Below, piece after piece: positions 1-10,080 of a stretch of 64,000 nt of DNA. The notes under the pieces were generated by a model. That model had not been told where the DNA came from and ran no database searches. It was given only the letters and a program-made list of their open reading frames with translations. The translations under genes were made by a program, and so were the position numbers. Every line of letters starts with the position of its first letter. Positions within the stretch are counted from its first letter, which is position 1. This DNA is from an uncultured Lutibacter sp. (GTDB taxonomy: Bacteria; Bacteroidota; Bacteroidia; Flavobacteriales; Flavobacteriaceae): positions 248,001 through 312,000 of the forward strand of contig NZ_CANLZZ010000005.1 in assembly GCF_947495725.1 (NCBI RefSeq). The letters are read 5' to 3'.

Positions 1-1758
1 ACTAGAGTTTCCACCACCTTCTTTTCTGTCTTTGCTTCTTCTTCGACCTCCGCCGCTTCTTCCACCAGAATTATTTCCACCTCCATCACCGCTATTTCTG
101 CGTCTTGGGCCTCCGCCACCTCTTCCGGTGCGTTTCTTTTCGGTAATTTCAACATTAACTCCTCTTCCTTCAAAGCTAACATCGTTTTGTTGAAAGTTTG
201 AAATGGTTTCTTCAGTGTAATTTTTATCTAATTCAAAAAATGAAAATGTATCTAATATTTCAATTTGACCAATTTCTATATTTTTTGCAATTTGTTGATC
301 ATTAATTAAGCCAATTAATCTTGCAGGATTTAATTTATCTTTACGACCAATATTAATAAAGAAACGAGTCATATTTTCATCATCTCTTCGTTTTCCTCTA
401 GAATCATTATCACGACCGCTTCTCATTTGATCACTGTCGTTTAAATCGGGTGCATTTTCGTAATATGAAAGAAATGAGTTAAACTCTATTGAAACAAATC
501 TTTTTATCAATTCTTCTCTATCTAAACCTTCCAATTTTTCATATATAGAAGGTAAAAATTCGCTAATTTCAGTTTCATTAACTTTTATGTCGTGTACTTT
601 ATCAATTAATTTTAATAATTGATTTTGACAAATTTCTTTTCCAGTTGGAACAGGAGTACTCACAAACTTTTTACCAATAATTCTTTCAATAGGTCTAAGT
701 TTACCTTTTTCTCTTGCTGTTACAATTGCAATTGAAATTCCTTCTTTTCCTGCACGTCCAGTTCTACCACTTCTGTGTGTATACGATTCAATTTGGTCTG
801 GTAATTTATGGTTAATTACGTGCGTTAAATCATTTACGTCTAAACCACGTGCAGCAACATCAGTTGCTACTAGTAATTGAAGGTGTTTTTTGCGGAATTT
901 TTCCATAACACTATCACGTTGAGCTTGAGATAAATCTCCATGAAGTGCATCGGCGTTATATCCATCTTTAATTAATTTATCAGCAATTTCTTGTGTTTCT
1001 CTTCTTGTTCTACAAAAAACGATACTATAAATATCTGTATTTACATCGGCAATTCTCTTTAATGCTGCATATCTGTTTCTTTCTGAAACTACATAATATT
1101 GATGCGAAACTTGGTCCGATCCTTTATTTTTTTCACCTGAAGTAAGTTCAATAGGTTTGTGCATATAATTTTTAGCAATACTTTCCACTTCTCGAGGGAA
1201 AGTTGCCGAAAATAATAATGTTTGTTTTTCTTCTGGAGTAACTTCTAAAATTTTATCTAATTCATCTTTGAAACCCATGTTTAGCATTTCATCAGCTTCA
1301 TCTAAAACTAACCATTGAAGATTATTTAATTTCAATTGTCTTCTGTTAATTAAATCAACAGTTCTACCTGGCGTACCAACAACAATATGAACTCCTTTTC
1401 TAAGTTTTCTTATTTGTTCGTCGATATTTGCTCCACCATAAACGGCTGCAACTCTTAGTCCTTTAATGTATTTTGAAAATTCCTCAATGTTTTTAGCAAT
1501 TTGTAAAGCTAATTCACGAGTTGGTGATAAAATAATAGCTTGTGTATCGTTGCTATTAGTATCAATTTGCTCTATAATTGGCAAACCAAATGCAGCTGTT
1601 TTACCAGTTCCTGTTTGCGCAAAAGCTTTTAAATCTTGTTTTGATGCAATAACTTGTGGTATTGCTTTTTCTTGAATTTCTGTTGGGTTTTCATAGCCCA
1701 AATCGGTAAGGGCCTTAATGATATTTTCATTAAGTCCTAGGTCTTTAAATGTTGTCAT
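1..1758 (-). CDS. DEAD-box ATP-dependent RNA helicase (CsdA/DeaD-like), 3' end cut by window
   Basis: ATP-driven RNA helicase, probably acting in ribosome assembly or RNA turnover. Starting at ATG 1758 the frame stays open for 586 codons to the left edge. Visible in order: Q motif with PTEIQEKAIP near residue 25, Walker A AQTGTGKTA near 46-54, PTRELALQ, GTPGR, the DEAD box (DEADEML) near 153, FSATFP, and motif VI HRSGRTGRAGKEG near 327. A DbpA-type RNA-binding fold (FFINIGRKDKLNPARLIGLI) begins near 465, followed by a Gly/Arg-rich tail that runs off the edge. This layout is the DeaD/CsdA type and not RhlE. A CAAAGGTA on the plus strand at 1814-1821 (TACCTTTG on the coding strand) fits the flavobacterial -7 promoter element. 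The family is certain; the exact role is inferred. Confidence 0.95.
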   Translation of the reverse strand, partial: MTTFKDLGLNENIIKALTDLGYENPTEIQEKAIPQVIASKQDLKAFAQTGTGKTAAFGLPIIEQIDTNSNDTQAIILSPTRELALQIAKNIEEFSKYIKGLRVAAVYGGANIDEQIRKLRKGVHIVVGTPGRTVDLINRRQLKLNNLQWLVLDEADEMLNMGFKDELDKILEVTPEEKQTLLFSATFPREVESIAKNYMHKPIELTSGEKNKGSDQVSHQYYVVSERNRYAALKRIADVNTDIYSIVFCRTRRETQEIADKLIKDGYNADALHGDLSQAQRDSVMEKFRKKHLQLLVATDVAARGLDVNDLTHVINHKLPDQIESYTHRSGRTGRAGKEGISIAIVTAREKGKLRPIERIIGKKFVSTPVPTGKEICQNQLLKLIDKVHDIKVNETEISEFLPSIYEKLEGLDREELIKRFVSIEFNSFLSYYENAPDLNDSDQMRSGRDNDSRGKRRDDENMTRFFINIGRKDKLNPARLIGLINDQQIAKNIEIGQIEILDTFSFFELDKNYTEETISNFQQNDVSFEGRGVNVEITEKKRTGRGGGGPRRRNSGDGGGNNSGGRSGGGRRRSKDRKEGGGNSS

Positions 1759-1850
1759 TCTGTATAAATTATTGATTTACAGATGCCCATCTATAAACCG
1801 GTTAAAAAACGTGCAAAGGTACACTTAAAATAATGGTTTGGGCTATAAAA

Positions 1851-3242
1851 CTATTTTTTTTCTAGTTTATTTAATTCGGAATTAAATTTTTTAGAATCTA
1901 AATGTGTAAAACCATTTGTAACTATTCCAAAATTATCAATCATAATTGTACGTGGATAGTTGCTGGTTAAGTACTTTCGAGCGTAACTATCTTCGGGAAG
2001 TTTAAATTGCTTTTTATAATCAATAAGTTTTACGTTAGATGAATTTGATAAATTAAATAAATCGGATTGCATATTAATTCCTATAAACAAAATATTAGGA
2101 TGTTTTTTTTCTAATCTATTAATTGCTTTTAACAAGTAATCTGGGTTCATATAGTTTGAAGACCAAAAATAGATAACACACTTTTTGTTTTCTATAACAC
2201 TACTTACAGATAAAACTCTATCGTCGTAAGATTTTATATCAAAATTTTCTAGTGGTTTATGATTTACTACATATTCACTATCATTTACTAAATTTTGAAT
2301 TTCTTTTTTATAATTATCGTTTGAGCAGTTTTCTAAAAAAACTTTATAGGTATCATTATTAATAGAGCAGGTAGTTTCACGTTTTAAAAATTCATCTACC
2401 ACTGTTTTTTTTAGTAAAGAGTTTTTAAATTCTTCAATTTTAATATTATCAACAATAGCATTTAACATATTTACGGTTAAATTATTTTTAGTACTATCGC
2501 TTTCCTTTAATTTATAGCTAATATGGTAAAAGTAGTTTGTTATATAATTTCTATATGGATAAAAAGAAAGTAAATCTTCTTCGTTTAAATTTACATGTTT
2601 TCTAAATTCATAAAAATCATCATTAACTTCCGGAAAATTTTTAAGTTTTTTTACTTTTCTGTGGTAAAAAGGATATACTTCTTTTAGCCTATAAAGAGGA
2701 TAATAAATGGCGGCATTTGTTAATGTATTAAAACCGCTTGAAATTTCTTCGTTATTAATTTTAAACTCGTTGTAAATAGCTACCTTTTCTTTAGCAAAAT
2801 TTTCAATTTTATCAGAAAAATCATTTTCATTTAAACCAAAGTATTGATACATTTTTTGTTCTTCTTTTTCATTCTTTAAAAATAAATTAATCAAAAATTC
2901 ATTTTTACTGCTTCCTTTACCACTAAAAACCAACGATTCGTCAAAATCCCAAGTATTTAACCTAACCAATATACTGTCTTTTGGTTCTAAATAAATATAT
3001 TGAAACTCAATTCCGTGCTTAAATGTATATAAACCTTCTTTTAGTGATTTGTATTTTGAAAGAAAACGATTTTCTTTATCTAAAGTAATGGTGTCAATAA
3101 CTTCATTGTCTTTTAAAAGAAGTATAAAATTAGATTTAGGGTTAATTATTTGGCCACCAAAGTAAGTGACAGCATCTTTATCACTAGATGTTTTACAACT
3201 AGTAATAAGTAATAATGTTAATATTCCTAAAATATATTTCAT
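1851..3242 (-). CDS. Lipoprotein with DUF4369-like N-terminus and thioredoxin-like (TlpA-type) C-terminal domain
   Basis: Probably a cell-envelope lipoprotein with a thioredoxin fold. I chose ATG 3242, because it gives a textbook lipoprotein signal (MKYILGILTLLLITSC); the frame extends upstream to 3269 without adding sense. Residues 30-90 look like the beta-rich DUF4369-type domain often found at the N-terminus of Bacteroidota TlpA-like proteins, and residues 350-463 look like a TlpA/AhpC fold. At the active-site position (YFWSSNYMNPD) the CxxC pair is absent, so classical disulfide exchange is unlikely. A TAnnTTTG-type box lies just upstream on the coding strand (3259-3266). It stands alone between the helicase and a divergent ABC-F gene. 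Binding, or a structural role in the envelope, is the likeliest remaining function. Confidence 0.7.
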   Translation of the reverse strand: MKYILGILTLLLITSCKTSSDKDAVTYFGGQIINPKSNFILLLKDNEVIDTITLDKENRFLSKYKSLKEGLYTFKHGIEFQYIYLEPKDSILVRLNTWDFDESLVFSGKGSSKNEFLINLFLKNEKEEQKMYQYFGLNENDFSDKIENFAKEKVAIYNEFKINNEEISSGFNTLTNAAIYYPLYRLKEVYPFYHRKVKKLKNFPEVNDDFYEFRKHVNLNEEDLLSFYPYRNYITNYFYHISYKLKESDSTKNNLTVNMLNAIVDNIKIEEFKNSLLKKTVVDEFLKRETTCSINNDTYKVFLENCSNDNYKKEIQNLVNDSEYVVNHKPLENFDIKSYDDRVLSVSSVIENKKCVIYFWSSNYMNPDYLLKAINRLEKKHPNILFIGINMQSDLFNLSNSSNVKLIDYKKQFKLPEDSYARKYLTSNYPRTIMIDNFGIVTNGFTHLDSKKFNSELNKLEKK

Positions 3243-3358
3243 TGTCATTGAATTCAAACAAAAGTACATACATCTTTAGGTTTTACTTGTTAATGAGATG
3301 TTAAATAAAGAAGTGAAGCTCTTAAATCTTTATTAAAAAATTTAAACAGAATTAAATA

Positions 3359-3388
3359 TTTGTAGTACCCGCTTTTTTGTTACTTTTG
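3359..3388 (+). promoter_or_regulatory. Flavobacterial-type promoter for the ABC-F gene
   Basis: TTTG at 3359-3362 and TACTTTTG at 3381-3388, 18 bases apart, match the Bacteroidota -33/-7 pattern (TTTG ... TAnnTTTG). They sit 28 bases before the ATG at 3416. Pattern match only. Confidence 0.6.
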
Positions 3389-3400
3389 CACAAAATTTAA

Positions 3401-5041
<1,641 letters not shown>

Positions 5042-5054
5042 AAGATTAAGACAT

Positions 5055-5093
5055 AAAAAAAGGTGATTTTATTTTTATAAAATCACCTTTTTT
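5055..5093. terminator. Bidirectional intrinsic terminator
   Basis: A perfect inverted repeat (AAAAGGTGATTTTAT / ATAAAATCACCTTTT) with a TTTT loop, flanked by A and T runs. It lies between the convergent ABC-F gene and the sigma operon and can serve both strands. Confidence 0.85.
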
Positions 5094-5117
5094 GGCTTTA
5101 TAAACTTTTTAATTGTT

Positions 5118-5564
5118 TTAATTTCTATTCATTCCACGTCGTTTGCCATATTCTTGCAATAACTCTCTATTAAAATCGCGTTCGGCTTTTTGAAGTTTTA
5201 ATATTTTAATTGCTGAAATTACTTTTTTGAGTTCCTTTGTTTGAGAAATTTTTAACTCTAGAATTTTTTCTTCAAAATCAATTCTATTATCGATAATTTT
5301 TTCAGCTTCTTTTTCAGTTAATTTATTCATTGAATTTACAAATTTCAACTTACGCATTCCAGATTCCATACTTAATTTTAATTCCTGGATTTTTGTTGAA
5401 TATTTATTGTAAACAGGCCAAAATTTTTCGGCTTCGGTAGGTGTTAAATTAATAGAGTTTGTTATATAGGTTGCTTTTAGTGCTTTTATGCGTTCCCGTC
5501 CTTGTGCATTTGATGCAAAAGAAATGGCTAATAAAAGTATAAATATAAATAATGATTTTTTCAT
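5118..5564 (-). CDS. Exported Spy/CpxP-like or 'sensor of ECF sigma factor' protein
   Basis: Small periplasmic protein with a Sec signal peptide (MKKSLFIFILLLAISFASNAQ), followed by an all-helical, charged body of about 125 aa. The spacing TPTEAEKFWPVYNKY, then an LTEKEAE helix and a C-terminal Lys/Glu-rich helix, is the pattern of the periplasmic Spy/CpxP-like proteins often placed behind ECF sigma genes in flavobacteria. It is the last gene of a three-gene minus-strand operon (sigma, membrane protein, this one), one base after the previous stop. It probably senses envelope state or chaperones periplasmic proteins. The assignment rests on pattern and context. Confidence 0.65.
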   Translation of the reverse strand: MKKSLFIFILLLAISFASNAQGRERIKALKATYITNSINLTPTEAEKFWPVYNKYSTKIQELKLSMESGMRKLKFVNSMNKLTEKEAEKIIDNRIDFEEKILELKISQTKELKKVISAIKILKLQKAERDFNRELLQEYGKRRGMNRN

Positions 5565-5565
5565 G

Positions 5566-6177
5566 TTAATTGTCTATAAGTAAAAGTTCAATATTTTCTT
5601 TGTATAAATAATCTTCAATATCATTTTCAGAAATTTTTTCAGAAATAAAATTGTTGTCAATTTCTACATCTGAATAAATATTTGCCATTTGATATGGGTC
5701 TAGGTCTACTAATCCGTTATCAATCCATTCTTCAATTTCTGTAGAGGCTAAAGATTCAAAGGTTACAGAATTAGAATTGTTGTTTAATAAGAAAATTAGT
5801 AAAAATGATGCCGCAGCTGCAATTGGGATTAAATATTTGGTTACTTTTTTAATTGATATTACTTTTGGTTTTGAGTTTAATTTTGATAGTACATTATCCT
5901 CAAAAGTTTCAAAATAATTATCTGGCACATAATTTTGTGCGCTCTCAGATAAGGTTTCAACTTTTAGTTTTGCAATTACTACATCTTCTAAATTTTCAAA
6001 ATAGTTTTCAGGGGTTTTAAATTCGTTAGTAGATTTGTTTAAATTATGAGTTACAATTTCAGCAATAATTCCATCTTCAACAGAATTAAAATATCCATCA
6101 GGTACAGTAAACCCTGAATTTTTAGGTGAAATTTCACTCAAAAGTGGTGCCATTTTATGTAATTCTTTTTTATTCAT
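5566..6177 (-). CDS. Putative membrane-bound anti-sigma factor with repeated YF motifs
   Basis: Single-pass membrane protein with a cytoplasmic N-terminus of about 112 aa, one transmembrane helix at about 114-131 (YLIPIAAAASFLLIFLL) and an acidic outer part of about 70 aa. The N-terminal part contains three copies of a short repeat: VPDGYFNSVED near 24, TPENYFENLED near 54 and VPDNYFETFED near 84, each followed by a hydrophobic/Lys stretch. It lies between the ECF sigma gene and the exported helical protein, the usual place of an anti-sigma factor. No zinc-binding HxxxCxxC motif is visible, so it is not a ZAS-type anti-sigma. The role is inferred from position and topology. Confidence 0.6.
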   Translation of the reverse strand: MNKKELHKMAPLLSEISPKNSGFTVPDGYFNSVEDGIIAEIVTHNLNKSTNEFKTPENYFENLEDVVIAKLKVETLSESAQNYVPDNYFETFEDNVLSKLNSKPKVISIKKVTKYLIPIAAAASFLLIFLLNNNSNSVTFESLASTEIEEWIDNGLVDLDPYQMANIYSDVEIDNNFISEKISENDIEDYLYKENIELLLIDN

Positions 6178-6209
6178 TTACTAATAAGACTTTAGTTTTT
6201 GGGTAAAGT

Positions 6210-6761
6210 TTAATGTGATTTTAAAAATTCTTCAATTTTTTTAACTGCGTGAAAATAAGAAGCTTTAAGTGCTCCAACAGAAGTTCCTAATATCTCAGAC
6301 ATATCGGCATATTTCATTTCATCAAAATATTTCATATTAAAAACCAATTGTTGTTTCTGAGGCAATGTAATTATTGCTTTTTGTAATAATTGCTGAATTT
6401 CATCACCTGTATAATCGATATCATTATTTAGATTATTTACCGTATTTAGTTGTAATTCGGATAAATCAACTTGAAGTTTTGAAGCTTTTTTATTTATAAA
6501 AGTTATAGCTTCATTTGTAGCAATTCTATACATCCAAGAATACAATTTGCTGTCTTCTTTAAATGAATGTATATTTTTAAAAACTTTTATAAAGGTATTC
6601 TGAAGTACATCATCAGCATCGTCATGAACATAAACAATTTTTCGAATATGCCAATACAAACGTTCTTTGTACAAAGACATTAATTTTCGAAATGCGAGTT
6701 CTTGTGTTTTTTTATTTTTTAATTGAGCAACTAATAATTTTTCGTTATCCACATGCAGCAT
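6210..6761 (-). CDS. RNA polymerase ECF sigma factor (sigma-70 family)
   Basis: Extracytoplasmic-function sigma factor of 183 aa, the usual length. Region 2 spans about residues 20-88, with the DDADDVLQNTFIKVF stretch and SWMYRIATNEA typical of region 2.2-2.4. Region 4, at about 125-180, carries LPQKQQLVFNMKYFDEMKY and a helix-turn-helix ending in KIEEFLK. It heads a minus-strand operon with a putative membrane anti-sigma factor and an exported helical protein, so it probably drives an envelope-response regulon and its own operon. I see no exact TAnnTTTG box in front of it, which is compatible with self-regulated transcription. Confidence 0.93.
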   Translation of the reverse strand: MLHVDNEKLLVAQLKNKKTQELAFRKLMSLYKERLYWHIRKIVYVHDDADDVLQNTFIKVFKNIHSFKEDSKLYSWMYRIATNEAITFINKKASKLQVDLSELQLNTVNNLNNDIDYTGDEIQQLLQKAIITLPQKQQLVFNMKYFDEMKYADMSEILGTSVGALKASYFHAVKKIEEFLKSH

Positions 6762-6812
6762 TTACTGTTAGACAATTAAAATTAAGAAAGGTTTAATCAA
6801 TGACCAAATAAT

Positions 6813-8261
6813 TTACTTTTTAAATCGTCTTTTTGAGTAACCAAATAGTCGTTCGTCTTTAATTGTTTCTGCAATACCTGTTGGAAGCATTTCTTCCCAA
6901 CCGTGATCACCATTAGAGATCATTGCAAGAACTTTTATAGAGAATACTTCTAATATTTTTGGATCAAAATCGTCTAAATCAATAACTTTTCCATTGTATT
7001 TAAAGAATTTATATAGTTCTTTCATTCTAGGATGAACTCTTAAATTTTTACTTGTTACAATTTCTCCAGTTTTTTGATTTTTAAATGGGTACAAATAAAC
7101 TTTTAAATCTTTAAAGAATAATTTACCAAAGGCTTCTAAAATTCCACCACTAAGATTTCTATAGTATTTTTCATCAAAAATTTGAATAAAACTTGCTACT
7201 CCCATAGCTAATCCAATTCGTGCTTTTGTGAATTCAGAGAAGTAATCTACTAACTTATAGTATTCTTGGAAATTGGTAATCATTACATTTTGTCCTAAAG
7301 AACAAAGTAATTCGGCTCTATCTAAGAAATCGCGTTCATCAATTTCACCTTCGTTACTTAAATTAGTTAATGTTATTTCAAAAATAAATTTAGTATTTTC
7401 TTCTTTAACTTTATTTTCTTTTAAAAACATTTTATGAGCGAGTTTATACATATTCATGTTAACCTTGGTAACAGGTCTAAAACTCCCTCTTAAAGCTAAA
7501 ATATTAGCTTTGTATAACTGTTGTGCTGGTAATAAATTGTTTCCATCAGGTCCAAACATTACAGCATTTGTCATTCCATTTTTAACTAATAATAAACTCA
7601 TTAACCTATTATCTACATAAGAAAATCGTGGTCCATCAAAATTAATCATATCAATTTCAAGTTGCACTTTATGTAAATTATCATAAAGAGATTTTAATAA
7701 TTCTCTTGGTTTGTCATTAAGATAAAAGGCACCGTAAATTAGGTTTACACCAAGAATTCCTAATGTTTCCTGTTGTAGTTTAGCATCTGTTTCTTTAAAT
7801 CTAACATGTAAAACAATTTTGCTGTAATTTTCTAAGGGATCTAATTGAAATTTAATTCCAACCCAACCGTGACCTTTAAATTTTTTAGCAAAATCAATTG
7901 TTGTTACTGTATTAGCGTATGTGAAAAAAATTTTATTTGGATGTTTTTTACGACTTAATCGTTCTTCAATAACTTCTATTTCATAGGTTAACATTTTTTT
8001 TAACCTTGTTTCCGTTACATATCTTCCATCTTCTTCAATTCCATAAATAGCGTCAGAAAAATCCTTATCATACGCACTCATAGCTTTTGCTATAGTTCCA
8101 GAAGCTCCACCTGCTCTAAAAAAATGACGTACTGTTTCTTGTCCAGCTCCTATTTCGGCAAATGTACCGTAGGTATCTTTGTTAAAGTTAACTTTTAATG
8201 CCTTTTCTTTAGAAGACATTGCTACATTAATTTCTTTGTCGCCTTTTAATTTTAGAGCCAT
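6813..8261 (-). CDS. Conserved Bacteroidota protein of unknown function, 482 aa
   Basis: I recognise this as a conserved Bacteroidota protein but cannot give it a function. It is soluble, with no signal peptide or membrane segment. Near the N-terminus is a striking stretch, GTFAEIGAGQETVRHFFRAGG, then GTIAKAMSAYDKDFSDAIYG. The C-terminal half contains SLGQNVMITNFQEYYKLVDYF and a hydrophobic AMGVASFIQIF segment. I have a memory of 'nicotinate-nucleotide adenylyltransferase' being attached to such proteins, but I see no HxGH nucleotidyltransferase motif, so I do not adopt it. It stands alone between the sigma operon and a terminator. A housekeeping role is likely given the conserved context. 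Confidence 0.6.
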   Translation of the reverse strand: MALKLKGDKEINVAMSSKEKALKVNFNKDTYGTFAEIGAGQETVRHFFRAGGASGTIAKAMSAYDKDFSDAIYGIEEDGRYVTETRLKKMLTYEIEVIEERLSRKKHPNKIFFTYANTVTTIDFAKKFKGHGWVGIKFQLDPLENYSKIVLHVRFKETDAKLQQETLGILGVNLIYGAFYLNDKPRELLKSLYDNLHKVQLEIDMINFDGPRFSYVDNRLMSLLLVKNGMTNAVMFGPDGNNLLPAQQLYKANILALRGSFRPVTKVNMNMYKLAHKMFLKENKVKEENTKFIFEITLTNLSNEGEIDERDFLDRAELLCSLGQNVMITNFQEYYKLVDYFSEFTKARIGLAMGVASFIQIFDEKYYRNLSGGILEAFGKLFFKDLKVYLYPFKNQKTGEIVTSKNLRVHPRMKELYKFFKYNGKVIDLDDFDPKILEVFSIKVLAMISNGDHGWEEMLPTGIAETIKDERLFGYSKRRFKK

Positions 8262-8324
8262 AGTATATTTTTATTTGTGTAAAAATAGTAAAAAATGACA
8301 GTTTTATGAGGTAATTATTCGCAT

Positions 8325-8361
8325 AAAAAAAGGGTGAAAATTTAATTTCACCCTTTTTTTT
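8325..8361. terminator. Intrinsic terminator downstream of the pnt operon
   Basis: AAAAAAAGGGTGAAA and TTTCACCCTTTTTTT form a strong stem around a short loop. It follows the pntB stop (8379) on the minus strand. Confidence 0.85.
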
Positions 8362-8378
8362 ATATATGTTTTTTTGAA

Positions 8379-9770
8379 TTACATATTTTTAAGTTCCGCA
8401 ACCAATTCAGTTAGCGCTTTTTTGGCATCACCAAATAGCATACTTGTTTTTTGATTGTAAAATAATTCATTTTCAATTCCAGCATAACCTGGTTTCATAC
8501 TACGCTTGTTAATAATGATATGTTTTGCGTTTTCTACATCCAAAATAGGCATTCCGTAAATTGGGCTGGATGGATCGTTATGTGCGGCAGGATTTACCAC
8601 ATCATTTGCTCCAACAACAAATACCACATCTGTACTTTTAAATTCAGGATTAACATCTTCCATTTCAACTAACTTATCATAATCTACATTTGTTTCTGCT
8701 AAAAGAACATTCATATGACCCGGCATACGACCAGCAACAGGATGAATTGCATATTTTACATCAATTCCTTTACTTTCTAATAATTGTTCTAATTCGTGAA
8801 TTATATGTTGAGCCTGTGCAACTGCCAAACCATACCCAGGAACAATAATAACTTTGTTAGAATAGTTCATTAATATAGCAACATCACTTGCAGAAGCTTC
8901 TTTAACACTTCCTCCAGTTTTTCCTACAGACCCTGTTGCAGCAGCACTTCCTTCTCCAAATGCTCCAAATATAACATTTGAAAGTGGTCTGTTCATTGCT
9001 TTACACATAGCAAGCGTTAAAATTGTACCTGCAGAACCTACTAAAATACCACCAGTTAACATTACCATATTTCCATATAAAAATCCACCAAATGCAGCGG
9101 CTAAACCAGTAAATGAATTTAATAATGAAATAACAACAGGCATATCTGCACCACCAATTGGTAAAACAAATAAAATACCATATGCTAATGCGGCAAAGAA
9201 AAGTAAGTATAAAAATAACGAACTTTCAGAGCCACTAAATACCATAAAAGCACCAAAACCTAAAATTCCAATTAAAAATACATTATTTAAAATGTTATAT
9301 TTTGGTAATCGGATTGGTTTGTTCATAGTACCATTTAGTTTTGCCCAAGCAATCATACTTCCAGAAAATGAAATACTTCCGATAATCATTCCTGCAATAA
9401 TGGTTAAAATTGATAATTGATCACCAATGTAATGATGAAATTCTATCAGTCCAATTAATGCCGCACTTGCTCCACCCATTCCATTAAAAAGGGAAACTAG
9501 TTCGGGCATTTTGGTCATTCCAACTTTTTTAGCGACCATCCAACCTATTATGGTTCCAATTAAAATAGCTACTCCAATTAAAATGTAAATAATAGAAGCT
9601 ACCTCGCCTTGATATAAAAAGATGGTACCAATAATTGCCAATGTCATACCAGCTGCAGCAATTAAATTTCCTTTTCTTGCAGTTTCTGGATGTCCAAGCA
9701 TTTTTAAACCTAATATATAGGTTACTGATGCTATTAAATAAATAAATTCTAGACTAAATATATATTCCAT
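8379..9770 (-). CDS. pntB: NAD(P) transhydrogenase subunit beta
   Basis: Membrane and NADP(H)-binding subunit of the proton-translocating transhydrogenase, which reduces NADP+ with NADH using the proton gradient. Residues 1-270 contain about eight to nine hydrophobic helices. The C-terminal domain III (about 280-463) has VPGYGLAVAQAQH, VKYAIHPVAGRMPGHMNVLLAE, VFVVGANDVVNPAA and a KRSMKPGYAG stretch, the family's NADP-binding landmarks. The 463 aa length is normal. Its ATG overlaps the stop of the preceding pntAB by one base (TAATG), so the two are translationally coupled. It is the last gene of the three-gene operon and is followed by a terminator. Confidence 0.97.
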   Translation of the reverse strand: MEYIFSLEFIYLIASVTYILGLKMLGHPETARKGNLIAAAGMTLAIIGTIFLYQGEVASIIYILIGVAILIGTIIGWMVAKKVGMTKMPELVSLFNGMGGASAALIGLIEFHHYIGDQLSILTIIAGMIIGSISFSGSMIAWAKLNGTMNKPIRLPKYNILNNVFLIGILGFGAFMVFSGSESSLFLYLLFFAALAYGILFVLPIGGADMPVVISLLNSFTGLAAAFGGFLYGNMVMLTGGILVGSAGTILTLAMCKAMNRPLSNVIFGAFGEGSAAATGSVGKTGGSVKEASASDVAILMNYSNKVIIVPGYGLAVAQAQHIIHELEQLLESKGIDVKYAIHPVAGRMPGHMNVLLAETNVDYDKLVEMEDVNPEFKSTDVVFVVGANDVVNPAAHNDPSSPIYGMPILDVENAKHIIINKRSMKPGYAGIENELFYNQKTSMLFGDAKKALTELVAELKNM

Positions 9771-10078
9771 TATTTCTTCTTTTTAAACATTTCTAACATG
9801 CGGTCGGTAACTACAAATCCACCAACTACGTTTAAAGTTCCAAGTAAAACAGCTACAAATCCTAATGATAACGCTAAAATATTATCTGGTTCTGCACCTA
9901 ACATTACTAATATTGCACCAATAATTACAACACCATGAATGGCGTTTGCACCAGACATTAAGGGTGTATGCAATACGGCAGGTACATGGCCTATTATTTC
10001 AACCCCAACAAATATCATAAGAATTACGATATATATCATTTGGAGGTTATTGCTAATAAAATCTATAAATTCAGTCAT
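9770..10078 (-). CDS. pntAB: NAD(P) transhydrogenase subunit alpha, membrane part (alpha-2)
   Basis: Small membrane subunit of 102 aa with three to four hydrophobic helices. It corresponds to the C-terminal membrane segment of the single-chain E. coli PntA, here a separate protein as in Rhodospirillum and many Bacteroidota. The conserved stretch THxxMSGANAIHGVV appears here as TPLMSGANAIHGVVIIG, followed by GFVVTDRMLEMFKKK at the end. It lies two bases after the pntAA stop and overlaps pntB by one base, so the three subunits are made from one transcript. Confidence 0.96.
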   Translation of the reverse strand: MTEFIDFISNNLQMIYIVILMIFVGVEIIGHVPAVLHTPLMSGANAIHGVVIIGAILVMLGAEPDNILALSLGFVAVLLGTLNVVGGFVVTDRMLEMFKKKK

Positions 10079-10080
10079 AG

